A stretch of 64,000 nucleotides of DNA from Phascolomyces articulosus (Eukaryota > Mucoromycota > Mucoromycetes > Mucorales > Lichtheimiaceae). The notes beneath the pieces were generated by a model. The model saw only the letters and a program-made list of their open reading frames with translations, searched no databases and was not told the origin of the DNA. The translations under genes and the position numbers were made by a program. Positions 47,301 through 58,925 of the stretch are shown one piece after another. Positions within the stretch are counted from its first letter, which is position 1; each line of letters begins with the position of its first letter. Where the stretch lies: assembly GCA_025677815.1 (NCBI GenBank), contig JAIXMP010000015.1, positions 496,001 through 560,000 of the forward strand. Direction: 5' to 3'.

Positions 47301-50300
47301 GCAACGACACCGACAGCGACCTTACCAGCGTGATGGTGGTCATCATCCTTCTTTTCAACCTTCTTGGCATCGTGCTTGACAATTTTATGATCTTCTTCGG
47401 TCTTGGTAGTCTTGTGTGCTTCAGTCTTCTTGACTTCAGTTGTGATTTTTTCCGTCTATTTTTTTTTTTTTTTTGAAATTTTCTTTCTTAATAATCGATT
47501 ATGTTTAAAATAATCTATCCGACTTTAATTGAAATATTTCTTTACCTTTGTCTTTTCGACTTCAATCTTGACATCGGCTTGGCAGTTATCCAAAGCAGTG
47601 TCGACTTGAGTAGTGGTAGCCTTGATCACACCAGACAATTGTTCGTGGATGGTAACAGCAGTAGTACTACCACCAGTAACAGCTTGAACAGCAACGGCTT
47701 GGATTTGTGTGGTGGTTTGAGTAATATTGTTCTTGGCCCATTCGATGGTAGCCTTAAGCTTATCAGCAGATTCCTTGTCTTTGGAATCGTTAGTCTTGCT
47801 GACAACTTGAGCAAATTCGGCATCAATTTCAGCAGTTGCCTTGGAAACAATTACTTCAATATCAGCATTGACGTTATCGCCACCTTGTTCAACACGATCG
47901 GCAATATCCTTTGAGAGCTTGTTGAACCACCAGCTAACAGTGGATTTCACGTATCCAACAACACCAATGGTAACGGCGGCACCAGCAGTGACACCGACAG
48001 CGACCTTACCAGCGTGATGGTGGTCATCATCCTTCTTTTCGACCTTCTTGCAGTCCTTCTTGTCATCGTGCTTAACTACCTTATGTTCATCGGTCTTCTT
48101 AACCTCAGAAGTGATCTTTTCAGTCTATTAAAAAATATATCATGTTAATGAAAATATTTACAAAAACTTTTCTTGTTATCCTTAATATTACCTTAGTCTT
48201 TTCGACTTCAATCTTGACATCGGCTTGGCAATTATCCAAAGCAGTGTCGACTTGAGTAGTGGTAGCCTTGATCACACCAGACAATTGTTCGTGGATGGTA
48301 ACAGCAGTAGTACTACCACCAGCAACGGCTTGGACAGCAACGGCTTGGATTTGTGTGGTGGTTTGAGCAACATTGTTCTTGGCCCATTCGATGGTAGCCT
48401 TAAGTTTATCAGCAGATTCCTTGTCTTTGGAATCGTTAGTCTTGCTGACAACTTGAGCAAATTCGGCATCAATTTCAGCAGTTGCCTTGGAAACAATTAC
48501 TTCAATATCAGCATTGACATTATCGCCACCTTGTTCAACACGATCGGCAATATCCTTTGAGAGCTTGCTGAACCACCAGCTAACAGTGGATTTAACATAA
48601 CCAACAACACCAATGGTGACGACTGCTCCAGCAGCGACACCAACGGCAACCTTACCTGTATGATGATGATGCTCATCATCTTTCTTCTTATTGTCGTGCT
48701 TCACAATCTTGTGAGTTTCTTCAGTCACCTTTTCGACCTAACTCCCCAAGTATGAATATATTTGCAAACATGTGTGTATATTAATATGTATTTTTTTACC
48801 TTTCCACTGGCCTTGCCAGATTCTTGAGTTTCTTCAACGACAGGCTTCTTGGTCTCAACAGGAACAGCGGTCACCTTCTAATCATATGTGGAAATAAAAA
48901 TAGTGTTGAATAAATATATCTATTTTTTTTATATAAAAGAGAAAATATAATTTTTTTTACCTCAGAAGAAGAACCAGTTTCAACAACAGTGATCTTGGAT
49001 TCATACTTGGTCAAAGCTTCAGTGATTTGTTGATCATTTGAAGAAGAGATAATTTCCAATTGTTTGAAACTATCAGTGGTTGTCTTGCCAGAGATTACTC
49101 CAATAGCAATGCCTTGAAGTTGTTCAGAGCCAGTGGTAATGGTGCCACGGATGTATTCAATGGTCTTTTCCCATTCTTCAGTAGAAGTAGTGGTCTTGGA
49201 AATAACATCCTTGGAAGCATCAAGATGAGCAAGGATTGTATCGGTTTCAACGCGAACGAGTTCGGCAATGTAGACATCCTTGCAATCAGGCTTGGTGGAT
49301 TCGGTAGAGACATGTTTAATAAAGGCTGCATACCACTTGCTAATGGAGATTTGCAATTCCTTGATAGACTTGCTTGGTTGAGAAGGAACACATGGCTTGG
49401 TGGTTTCAACGACACCAATTGAAACTTCACCTTCGGTCTTCTTTTCTTCAGTGACCTTTTCGGTTTCCTTCTTTTCTTCCGTGACCTTTTCAGCGGCCTT
49501 CTTTTCTTCGACGATCTTTTGAGGATGTTTCTTTTCTTCAGCAATCTTTTCTGCATGCTTCTTGGCTTCTTCAGCTTGCTTTTCCTTTTCGTGATGCTGG
49601 TGAACAGCAATGGCAGCACCACCAGCAGCAATACCGAGACCAATACCAGCAGCTACACCAAGACCAGAGGAAGAAGATTCCTTCTTATCATCGTGATGTT
49701 CAACTACTTGCTGCTTCTTGTCATCATGATGTTGAACGACTTCTTGTTTCTTTTCACCAACAATATGGTGTTCTTCCTTTTCAACCACGGTCACGGTCAA
49801 TTGACTAGCAGTGTCTTGCAACACTTGCAAAGTATTCTTTTGGGTTTCCGAACCAAACGAGAATTCAAGATAACAAGCAATGGAAGATTTAGAAACATCT
49901 TGTTCTTGGGTGACAGCAACGGAACGACGGAAACGTAAAAGATAAGCAATCAAGGTAGATCGAACGGTCTCAATGGCATACTCAATACGACGACGTTCTT
50001 CCAAAGTCAAAGTGGTAGATTGAGATTCCAAAGTCCATTTGGCTTGTTCCAAATAATTGATCAAATCCAATTTGGCAGAGTCCACAACAATCAATAAAGA
50101 ATCCTTTTGTTGACGAGCATACTTTTGTTGATCCTTGTGTTTGCCATCGAAACACCAGTTGAGGTCATAAGTTAATTGAGCGTACCAAGAAGAGAGACGA
50201 TCTTGGACACGGATCAATTCGGTAGAGGTGTTCTTGCGAGTGGCTTCAATAACTTGAACAGAAGTAGTGGTCTTTTCAACTTCTTGTTCTTGCTTGACTT

Positions 50301-53300
50301 GTTCCTTGACTTGTTCACCAAAGACATGCTTGCAAGAAGTATCTAATTCCACATTGACATTTTGTTCACCTTGGTTAACCCATTCAATCAACTTGGCATC
50401 GGATTCATAGGTAATAGTATCGATATGCTTGGAAACCAAAGTTTCAATACGTTCAATAGATTCTACAGTTGACTTTTGAGCAGCTTCAGCAGAAGTGGAA
50501 GAAGTGACAAAGTAAGACCACCACTTGTATTGAACCACTTGGGTACGAGTGACAGATAATTCAGTGGTCAATTCCTTGCGGGAATTTTCAATAATGGCTG
50601 CGATTTCTTGTTCAGAAGCACCATTCTTCTTGGCTTCCAAAATACGACGACGAATAATCACAAGCCAGTAACGGACAGTGGTCTTGACACCAGAAACAAG
50701 AACAAGGGCTTGTTCCTTGGCTTCTTCCTTGGATTGAACAACAACTTGAAGTTGTTCTTCTTGTTCCTTCTTGATGATGGATGTATCAATACCTTGTTTT
50801 TTTTCTTCTTCTTGCACATAGGTTTCAACTTCACCATAAGTGCTTTCGACAATTGATTCAAGTGAATCTATATCATCGGCGGAGATTTCTTGATCAGCTT
50901 CATAAGAGATCAATTTACCAAGGATACCTTCGAAAAGACGAAGACGGAAAAGATCACGAATATGTTCGATGGAAAGTTCCCATTCAGAAGGTAATTCTTG
51001 ATGTTCATGTTCATGATGATGACCATGACCTGTGCATCGTTGACAATGACGCTTGTAATGTACATCCAATCGCTTGTAAAGAGTATCACGACTTTCTTGG
51101 ATTACATCAATGATTTCAGCCTTGGTACGGCATTGACGGATACGACGGATAAAGTAAATACGCCAGGCAAGAATAATGGTCCATGATTCAGAGGTAGCAA
51201 AGGCCAATTTCTTGCGTTGTTCCAAAACCATCTTGTTATCTTGTTCTTGTGTCTTGGTGACCTCTTGTTGTTCTTGTTCCTTGGACACTTCAGTAGTCAA
51301 TTCTTCAATAGTATCCAATTGAGTACCCTTGGATAATTCTTCCTTGATTTCGGAAATAGTGGTAGTTGTCTTCTTTTTACCAAAGACAGGAATAGAGAAC
51401 TTCCATCGAATGGTGCGTTCCGATGTCTCAGCAAGTGCTAAAGTGATGGCAGTACCCTCGCCCAAATCACCACCGCGATAACCCAAGCTAAGTGCACCGT
51501 AACCATGCAAACGAATCAATCCATCGACAGTCAAGAACCATTTGAGACTGCCAGTGGTCTTTAAGTGTTGAACAATCTTGGCAGAAGGTGCAATACCGCC
51601 TATTAAAAAAAATCAATAATGGTTAAAAATTAGATGGGGGATCTATGGCTGGGTTTTTTTTATCCTTTTTTTTTGTATATCTATTTTACCTTGAATGCTG
51701 ATCACATAATCACTTCCATAGTTGATCAAAAGACCATCACGGAAAGTCCATAATTGATCCTTATAATCAGTAAATGACAATTTCTTAATAACCAAAGATG
51801 TACCGGGAGCATCCCCATCGACAGCCAAGACCCAAGATTCCTTGTAATTGCCATCGGCCTTAATGAAAAAGTAAGATTCAGCAGGGAAGAGAGCACGTTT
51901 GGTGGTAATAATGGTCTTTTTGTACTTGTAAGCAATCAATTGCTTTTGCTTGCTTGCATAGGCAGTAGCGTTACTAATGGTAGTAGATACATCGGTTTCA
52001 CGTTCTTGATCCACAAATTGAGGAATGTGAAGTTCAAAGCATGCATCCGAAGACTTGGTAGCAGAAGCTTCATTATCAGTCACATCCAATTCGTAATCAC
52101 CTGAAGAACGACGAATGATACGCAAGTAGTAGATAATGGTGGCGCTGATACGAACAGTGATCAAACCATTAGCAGAAATATGAACGGATTGATCAGCAGT
52201 TTCTTGAGAATCGGAAAGGATCCATTGACGGGCTAAAAAACAAAAATTATATTGAATCAATGAATTATCATGCTAAAATAGAATGTTGGATTCTAAAAAT
52301 AAATTAATAAATGAAAACTTACTTCGGGTGATGTATACAAGACGAAGCAAGTATTTGTAATTCACCAAATAACCATCCACATAGATCCACAAGAAACGTT
52401 TATAATCTTCTTGTTCAGTGAGTTTGTAAAGACCAACTTGACCCTTTTCATGACCAGCAGCAAGGAAGGTATTGTTACCACCGACACGAATAAAGAAGGC
52501 CTTGGAAGAAGATGGCCAAGCATCTTGCTTGGTGATCTTGTAAGATAAAGCTTCCTTGAGCCACTTGAAAGCAAAGACAGAGCTGACAATGGCACTAGCG
52601 GCAACGGCACCAGTAGAAGAGGAAGAAGTAGTAGTAGTCTTCTTACCAGCTTCAATAATCTTGACACCTGTTTCCTTCTTTTCAACGGGAATAAGCGAAG
52701 GTACCAAAATAACCCAACGTTGTTCCTTCTTGGCACCATGGGAAAGATTACCATGAGTCTTTTCTTCTTGAATATAGACATTGATCTTTGGTTTATCAGT
52801 ACGTTTCAAGTCCTTGATGGAAAGAACCCAAGAACGTTTGGAAAGCAAATAAACAAGACCTTCGGAACTATGTTCCCAACGTTGATCTGCAGCTTCACTG
52901 ACAGGTGTACGGACTGATAAAAGAGGTTGACCACCAGCAATTAATTTTTCTTCAGCGGCATCCAATACAAGGACTTGACCCTTCAAATTGACTAAATAAC
53001 CATCCTTATAAGACCACATTTGACTAGCAAAATCAGTGGCACGCAAGGGGGTTAAAATCACAGGAGCACCTTCCTTGGCATCACCATCCACATCTAATAC
53101 ATAACCATGCAATTCACTCTTGATAAGGAAATAACCAGAAGTAGGGAAAGCACCGGATTGATTCTTGTAACGGACGACTTTTTCAAAGCCAGTAGGAATA
53201 TAATCGTCTGTGGTAGTGAATGAATCTTTACGTGAAGAAGCGGAACTAGTGGTGGACTTGACACTGCGTGCATTGCTTGCAGAAGACACAATGGAAGCAT

Positions 53301-56300
53301 TGTCATCGTCATCGTCTTCATCTTCAGAAGAATCATCATCAGTGGTGTCATCGTCAGTAGAAGCACCATCGTCTGTTTCATTTTGTTCTTCAATAAGAAT
53401 GTCTTGATCTTCACATTCCTTGATTTCTTCTTCTTGAGCTTCACTGGTGGAAGTCGTGGTGGTGGTGGTGGTGGTACGTTTGCCGTAAACAGGCTTGGAG
53501 AAAGTCCAACGTAACCATTTTTCGGATTGCAACACAAGTTCTTGTTTACCTTGCTTGATTTCCTTACGGACATGCAATTCACGAAGACCAATTTGAGCAC
53601 CAGCAGTAGTGGCACGATCAGCAGAAGAGACACTGACGACCATACGTTCATTGTAACGTTGATGGATTTCACCATCGACACCCAATGACCAATATTGAGT
53701 TTCGGATTCGGAACGGGTCTTGACATAGAGACGCGACTTGAGACCATATTCTGTGATACCCCCTGTGACAGCAGCACTGTCCAACGCTAATCCAGTTTGG
53801 GTATTGATCAAATGACCCTCCTCATAGGTCCACATTTGCCATTTGTATTCCTTGTAATTCAATGGACGAGCTGTAATAGCATAACATTCCTCAGAAGCAC
53901 TCTCTGTCTTTTCCACTGTTAAAGCAAGACGCTCAGCACCATAGCCGAGACGAATGAAAATACCACCACTAGGGAAAATACCCCATCGATGCACAATTGT
54001 ACGTTTTTCAATACGTTCATAACGTTCACGATCAGCAATTTCAACATTGGCTTCACCAATATCTTCTAAAATGGTATTGCTACGAGTAGCAGTACGTTTA
54101 CCCAAGACAGGTACAGCAAAGGACCATTGTTGATAGACGGCATTCAAAGCACCACGAGGTTTCAATTGAAGTACAGTATGTTCCTTGAGATCTTGACTAT
54201 TATCACGAGGAGCAAGGACAAGACCAGGACGGGATTGAGGATGAATATGACCATCGACAGAAAGACCCCATTGTTGATTCTTACGACTACGACGAAGGAA
54301 TTTTTCATGCCATTGAATAATATTACAATTGGCCATTAATTTACCACCAGCAACATCAATCACATAACTGGATTCCATATTGACCAAACATCCAGAATCA
54401 TCAGATTTCCATAATTGACGCTTGTAATTCTTGAAATCGATCTTTTCCAAAGTGAGTTTATCCCCTTCTTTACTGGTAGAGGCAGTGATGACAAGGGATT
54501 TATCTTGTTTAGATCGTACAAAGAACCATTCCTTGGGGAAAATTCCATATTTTTGAGTAACTAATTTGTGAGCTGTGCTAGAAGCTATCGATCGATCGAT
54601 GGTTAATATTTATGTATGTTAATAAAAAAAAATTATCTTTCTCCCTCCCCTTCATCTCTAATATCTTTCCATCCTAAATATTTCCCCTTCCCCTCCGATC
54701 CTCTCTGTATAATCTTACCCTTGGTAGTGCGGATCATAAGAATGATACGAATTAATGTAATGACGACAAGGATTTCCTTTTTGTGAATTTCACTGTAACG
54801 ACGTTCACATGTACCATACATTAAAGACCAACCATAATGAGCAGCACGTTTGGTAACATTGGAAACCAAGACTTGCCATTGACCATTGGATTGTTTAATC
54901 AAAGAAAGACCCAATTCAGTACGGATAGAGGATGTAATTTCACCATTAGTATGAAGTGTCCAAAGTTGACGATCATCAGCTTGTGTTTCATTCTTCATAT
55001 GTTTGCCTCGAATAGTCAATTTATCACCGTCAGCCAAGGAGTCTAATATTGGGGGGAATTGATTAAAAAAAATAAAATTGTTAAACCATGCATAAATTCA
55101 CAAAACATCACATCATCATCCCCCATTCATAGTCCATGCATATATGCATGTAATGTTTGTAGAAAAAAAACACATGAATGATGGGAAGAATGAAGGGTGA
55201 GAGAGGATGTTGGGGGAGAGGAGAAGGATATATGCAATAGAATTATTTGTTTTTTTTTTTTTTACCATTTGAATGCAAGACAAGACCTGTCATGCAATGC
55301 ACAAGATAACCACCCTCAAATTTCCATTGAAAGAGTTCAGCATCAGCATGTTCATCGACTTTGTATAATCCAATATCACTATAGGCTTCAGGTTTGGCAG
55401 GGGCCAAAGCATAGCCATCATTGGTAGTAATAAAGAATTCATCTTCTGGCCAAGCAGCAGTACGAGATACAGTCTTGATCAAGGTAGTTTGACCTGATTT
55501 ACGCCATTCTTGAAGCATAGCTACAGACCAACGGATTAAGATTTGAACACGTTGACGAACAATAAATTCAGGAATCAAAAGACCCCATCGATGTTCTTCC
55601 TTGAAAGTAGAATGAGTAGCCAAGGCTAATTTAAAGTTGTCACCATTGGCTTGAGGAGTAAGGACGAGAGAAGGTTCGAATCCATTGACTAAGTAACCAT
55701 CAATGGAAAGGGTCCAACGTTGGCTACGTGGGGTAATTTCTTGTTTGGCAAGGGTCAAGTTTGCACCTTCCACGACAGCTAATTAGATAGAGTGAACGTT
55801 AGGGATCCATGATTGGGAGGAAGTTTTTTTTTTTTTTGAAAGCAATAGTAGTAATAAATTGAAGAGACTTACACTTGACATCAATGGCCAATTGAGATTG
55901 ATAATTGACCAAAGCACCTGATGAATAAGACCATAATTGAGATTGCCAATTTTCTTTATCCAATGCAGTCATAGTGACAGATTCCCCATTTGCGGTCAAC
56001 ACAAGAGGACTTTCCTTGGTAGATTGACGGACCAAAGAACGAATAAAGAACCATCCACTAGGATATTGAGCATATCGATATGAAACAACCTTGGTCTTTG
56101 TAGAAGTGGATGTAATAGCTCTTGAGCCTAAATATTTAATATGATTTGTCAGTTATATATTTCTTTCATTCCATCATTCTTTGTTGATTTCCCTATGTCA
56201 TCTAGATATATTTTTTTTACCTGATTTCTTTTTAAATACGGGTAAAACAAAGTTCCAACGTTGTTCTTTATGTTCTACTGATAATTTATCAGCCAAATAA

Positions 56301-58641
56301 ATAGACGTTTTACCCGACTTGGTTTGTGATGATAATACCAATCCATTATTAGATTGAATATGAATAAATCCTTCGACAGTTAAAGCCCATTGTTGATTTT
56401 GATATGATTTCTTCTTTTGATCATATTGACAAAGACCAGCACCATTTTCAATGGATCCTATATGATTAAAAAAAATCTCGCGTCAATCAGTATATAAAAA
56501 TACTTTGTGTAATGAATGGGATCGTTATGTGTGTGTGTGTATGTGTGGTACCACATTCCAATTTAAATAGATTAATTTAAGAATATATATATATATATAT
56601 ATAATATTTACCTCCGCGGACGTCAAGAACCTTGCCAGACGACTTATTGATAAGGAACCCATTCTTATAACGCCATAATTGACGTGAATAATTGGAAGTA
56701 TCCAATTTGGCCGTAATAATATCGGAATCTCCAGAGATAGTCAAAATAGCAGTAGAAGCTTGATTCTTGATAAAAAACCAACCATCAGGGAAAGTACCTT
56801 GTTGTTGTTCAGTAGTGGAATCCACGACACGTTTCTTAAACACAGGTAAAACAACAGCAAACTTTTGATTTTCTTGATTCTTTCCATTCTTCTTTTGAAT
56901 ATGAAGATGAGCACCTTCACGACGTGAACTGGTACCAAACCAAGATTCCTTTAAACCAAGAACCCAATTGGAATCATGCTTGAGATGAATTTCTTGGGTC
57001 AATGAAGAAAGAGACCAAATTTGATTCTTGTTGTTATCGATCTTTTTGGTTTGACAAGCATAACTATCATCCTTTAAACTTTCGAAACTCAATGCGAAAC
57101 CAGAATGTTTGTTTAAAATATGACCCGTGGTCTTGTCAAAAGTCCATAATTGACTATCGTAACCGGTCTTGCGTAAGGCATCCACGACTAATCGACCTCC
57201 CTCTTGGGTCATTGATGTGGCTTCGGCACTAATATATAATCCCGTTTGTTGCGATTTTAAGAAAAACGGTGTGTCTGGGAATGTACCTGTGGGGACATGG
57301 CCACCTTCTTGGTCCAGACTCGATGTGGTGGTAGAGGCTGATACCGTAGAACGAGCATCTATAAATATATCATCATCATAAAAAAAAATCCCCATATTAA
57401 TTTTCTTTTTTTTCATAACCCCCTTTTTTTTTATTCATTTGCACTACCATAAACGCGCGCGCGCGTAAAATATCCAATAAATAATAAGAGCCCCCCTCAC
57501 CCCAAAAAAAAATATATAAAAAAAAACTTACCATCTTCTTTAATTTGAGAAATACCTCGACTTATAGGTTTACCTGCTACACTACTACCTACAGTACTAG
57601 AACTAGCACTACGTTTCACTTGAGCAGCGGAAGAAGAAGAGGATGACTTGACAACAGGTAACACAAAATTCCAATGTTGTTCCTTGCTACGTTTATCTGC
57701 AGATTGAAGATGCACATGCAATCCTTCACGACGAGAAAAGAAAGATTCTTTAAATCCAAGTACTAAGTTGGGTTTTTCTTTTAAACAAATATGACCATCC
57801 TTGGAAATAGAAAAGTGTTGACTTTTAGCTTTGTCCGCAGCGCCTGCCTGCTGAACAATTTCTGAACTAGCCTTCAAGTTGCCTATATTTTTTTTTTGAT
57901 AAGTTAAAAAAGGTTTGATTTTTTTTTTTGTGTAATATATATGATTTGGGGGGTGGAGAGAAAGTGAGTGAGTGGTGGATTGAAAAAGGGAGTTTAAAGG
58001 TAGTGGCGAAGCATTTCACACCAATGCAGTGTTCGCTTTTTTTGTGATACACAAAAATTCGGTTGCTACCCGAAACACGTTCTTTTCCCGCTTAAAGCAC
58101 ACACAATTGATTTTTTTTTTTTTTGGCCCTTTGGATGATGATCCCGTGACAATTTCGCGCTTCTTCTCCGCTCTCTCATCCACAACCATCAAACAAAACA
58201 TAAACACAACATCAACTTTGTTCTCGCGTAATCATATAATACACCACCACTCCTCACTTGTCAATTAAGGTATTTAAAAAAAAAAACAAAGATTACCTTT
58301 AACAACTTCCATGACAAGACCACTTTCTTTGTTAATCAAAAGACCATTATCGTGACGCCAAAGTTGTGCTGCAGGTTCATCAGTACGCAGGGTGGAAATA
58401 ACAATATTTGCACCTGCAGATCCTTGAGAAGCAGATAAAACATAACCATTTTGATTCTTAATAAAGAACCAACCTATATAATTTTTTTTTCAAAAAAAAA
58501 AAAGGGATATCACCATTAATTATTAATATACATTATGATGTAGATGATCATTTTTTTATTATATGATTGAAAATTTTCATATTTATCCATTAAAATATAT
58601 ATGGATTTATGGTACTAACTGAGAGGAAATTGTTGAGACAT
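32383..58641 (-). CDS. Giant modular repeat protein: trefoil repeats, helical modules, HAD-like C-terminus
   Basis: One 30-exon gene of 7,725 codons. Exons 5'-3': 58620-58641, 58297-58473, 57532-57882, 56612-57358, 56221-56457, 55873-56127, 55266-55778, 54719-55042, 52323-54584, 51690-52232, 48961-51599, 48800-48877, 48192-48737, 47546-48124, 46862-47455, 45394-46794, 44737-45297, 43660-44655, 42573-43601, 41482-42483, 40836-41414, 40152-40745, 38684-40084, 38044-38616, 37381-37950, 36281-37294, 35595-36212, 34981-35508, 34740-34905, 32383-34658. All introns are GT-AG and every junction keeps frame; no exon ends in its own stop. Start MSQQFPLS is the first in-frame ATG before the first repeat. 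Architecture: residues 1-~1,880 beta-trefoil-like; ~1,880-2,550 divergent helical; ~2,550-6,911 helical modules; 6,912-6,966 Lys/Ala linker; 6,967-7,724 divergent modules then a HAD-like domain. No N-terminal secretion signal, so probably cytoplasmic. Size and repetition suggest a scaffold or tether, but no function can be assigned. Confidence 0.85.
32480..33170 (-). other. HAD-like (L-2-haloacid dehalogenase type) domain of the giant protein
   Basis: Residues ~7,462-7,690. Motif I reads AIAFDLVGTVTDF with the nucleophile Asp (~7,466). The helical cap follows (FADKWYALFLQRKG), then VTVSFSQTFQTRTMVDLARH at the motif II position, FGADVVPAESSEAF where the family has V.KP, and LAIVSANPEVLRAAK at motif IV. 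The usual Lys of motif III and the Asp of motif IV are not seen, so the domain may be catalytically inactive and serve as a fold. Assignment is by pattern only. Confidence 0.6.
39090..41694 (-). repeat. Recent segmental duplication, copy A (partner 45800-48404)
   Basis: About 2.6 kb nearly identical to the sequence 6,710 bp further right, introns included (for example the T-run intron at 40746-40835 and the intron at 40085-40151). Covers the 3' part of exon 20, exons 21 and 22 and most of exon 23. Flanks diverge to ordinary module-level similarity. Confidence 0.9.
41620..42391 (-). repeat. Second near-identical duplication, copy 1 (partner 43795-44566)
   Basis: About 770 bp matching with an offset of 2,175 bp and apparently a single difference (gatgatgcc versus gacgatgcc). 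Spans the end of a B module, the Lys/His linker and most of an A module of exon 20; the partner is in exon 18. Confidence 0.85.
43795..44566 (-). repeat. Second near-identical duplication, copy 2 (partner 41620-42391)
   Basis: Same segment within exon 18. The B-module part also closely matches exon 28 (about 35090-35394), so the same cassette has been reused at least three times. Confidence 0.85.
45800..48404 (-). repeat. Recent segmental duplication, copy B (partner 39090-41694)
   Basis: Covers the 3' part of exon 13, exons 14 and 15 and most of exon 16, with exon sizes 579, 594 and 1401 identical to copy A. A divergent patch at about 47091-47150 matches exon 21 (41071-41130) rather than the corresponding place in exon 22, a sign of gene conversion. 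Confidence 0.9.
48980..49652 (-). repeat. Third near-identical copy of the type-C module cassette
   Basis: About 670 bp matching 39261-39933 (offset 9,719) and 45971-46643 (offset 3,009), encoding the EEKK-rich linker and the C module ending LTKYESKITVVE. Here it is fused to the 3' end of the large exon 11 rather than standing in a repeat exon. Confidence 0.85.
51360..58641 (-). other. Beta-trefoil/ricin-lectin-like QxW repeat region of the giant protein
   Basis: Exons 1-10 and the start of exon 11. Units of about 150 residues recur with the pattern GWFFIKNQ - VL.......G - QLWRYKNGFLINKSSG - VLDVRGG - NQQWALTVEGFIH - LVL - QRWNFVLPVF. QxW triplets typical of ricin-B-type trefoils recur (SQLW, RQLW, NQQW, QMW, NQIW). 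Modules start near 58473, 56840, 56080, 55440, 54540, 53970, 53140, 52520 and 51870. Exon 9 also holds a long acidic spacer (DDDSSEDEDDDDDNAS). Sugar binding is typical of the fold but the Asp/Gln binding residues cannot be judged by eye. Nothing here suggests a catalytic toxin chain. Confidence 0.65.
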
Positions 58642-58925
58642 GATGATTTAAATCCAATGGATGATAATGATTGTTTTTTTTTGAATAGTTCAAAAGAATA
58701 TATATGTATATGTTATTGGAGAGAGAGAGAGAGAAAATGAGATGATAGAATGAAAATTGATGATGCTATTTAGAAATAAATAAAAAAAGCAAACAATCAA
58801 AAGAGAAAATGAAAAATGAAAAAAAAGAAGGGTTTCTTTTTTGGATCCTTTAAAAAAGGGTTTAAAGAAGAAAAGAGAAGAAGAAGAAGAAAAAAAGAAA
58901 GAGAAATCTCTCACAAATAACTAAT
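58642..58925 (-). promoter_or_regulatory. Promoter/leader of the giant gene with pyrimidine-rich tract
   Basis: On the coding (minus) strand this stretch has a TTTCTTCTTCTTCTTCTC-type block (about 58864-58910) and a run of six CT dinucleotides (about 58720-58733), 80-270 bp upstream of ATG 58641. Such CT blocks mark transcription start zones in many fungal genes. Confidence 0.45.

Larger units (their letters stand above)
34981..49700 (-). repeat. Helical-module array of the giant protein (about 23 modules)
   Basis: Each module of about 130 residues starts YVKSTVSSWFNKL, continues to a dozen conserved residues ending in VVSKT, then EWAKN, TTQVQAVAVQAV, IHEQLS and QVDTALDNC, ending IEVEK. Three types are seen: A (GGDNVNADIEVIVSKATAEI), B (SCKTNEEVEAVIVKANASIE) and C (KWYAAFIKHVSTESTKPD). 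By exon: C in the end of exon 11; A in 13, 14, 15, 17, 21, 22, 24, 25, 27; C+A in 16 and 23; B+A in 18, 19, 20, 26; B in 28. Divergent relatives occur in exons 11 and 30. Exons here begin and end in phase 0. The pattern suggests amphipathic helices; I know no named domain matching it. Confidence 0.8.

Noticed and set aside
32383..51600. CRISPR-like or satellite array
   Set aside because: Spaced repeats are protein-coding modules of 400-1,400 bp with introns; there are no short direct repeats with uniform spacers.
55600..55690. tRNA-like A box (TAGCCAAGGCT) and B box (GGTTCGAATCC)
   Set aside because: No T-stem or acceptor stem can pair around the B box, and the site lies inside exon 7 of the giant gene, whose translation is coherent there. 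Chance match.
32383..58641. Reading the locus as some 15-20 separate repeat genes
   Set aside because: The open segments begin and end at splice sites rather than at ATG/stop pairs with promoter space, many apparent starts are non-ATG, and all segments join in one frame.
51360..58641. Calling the trefoil region a ricin-type toxin
   Set aside because: Only lectin-fold repeats are visible; there is no ribosome-inactivating catalytic chain and no secretion signal, and the trefoils are embedded in a giant scaffold-like protein.
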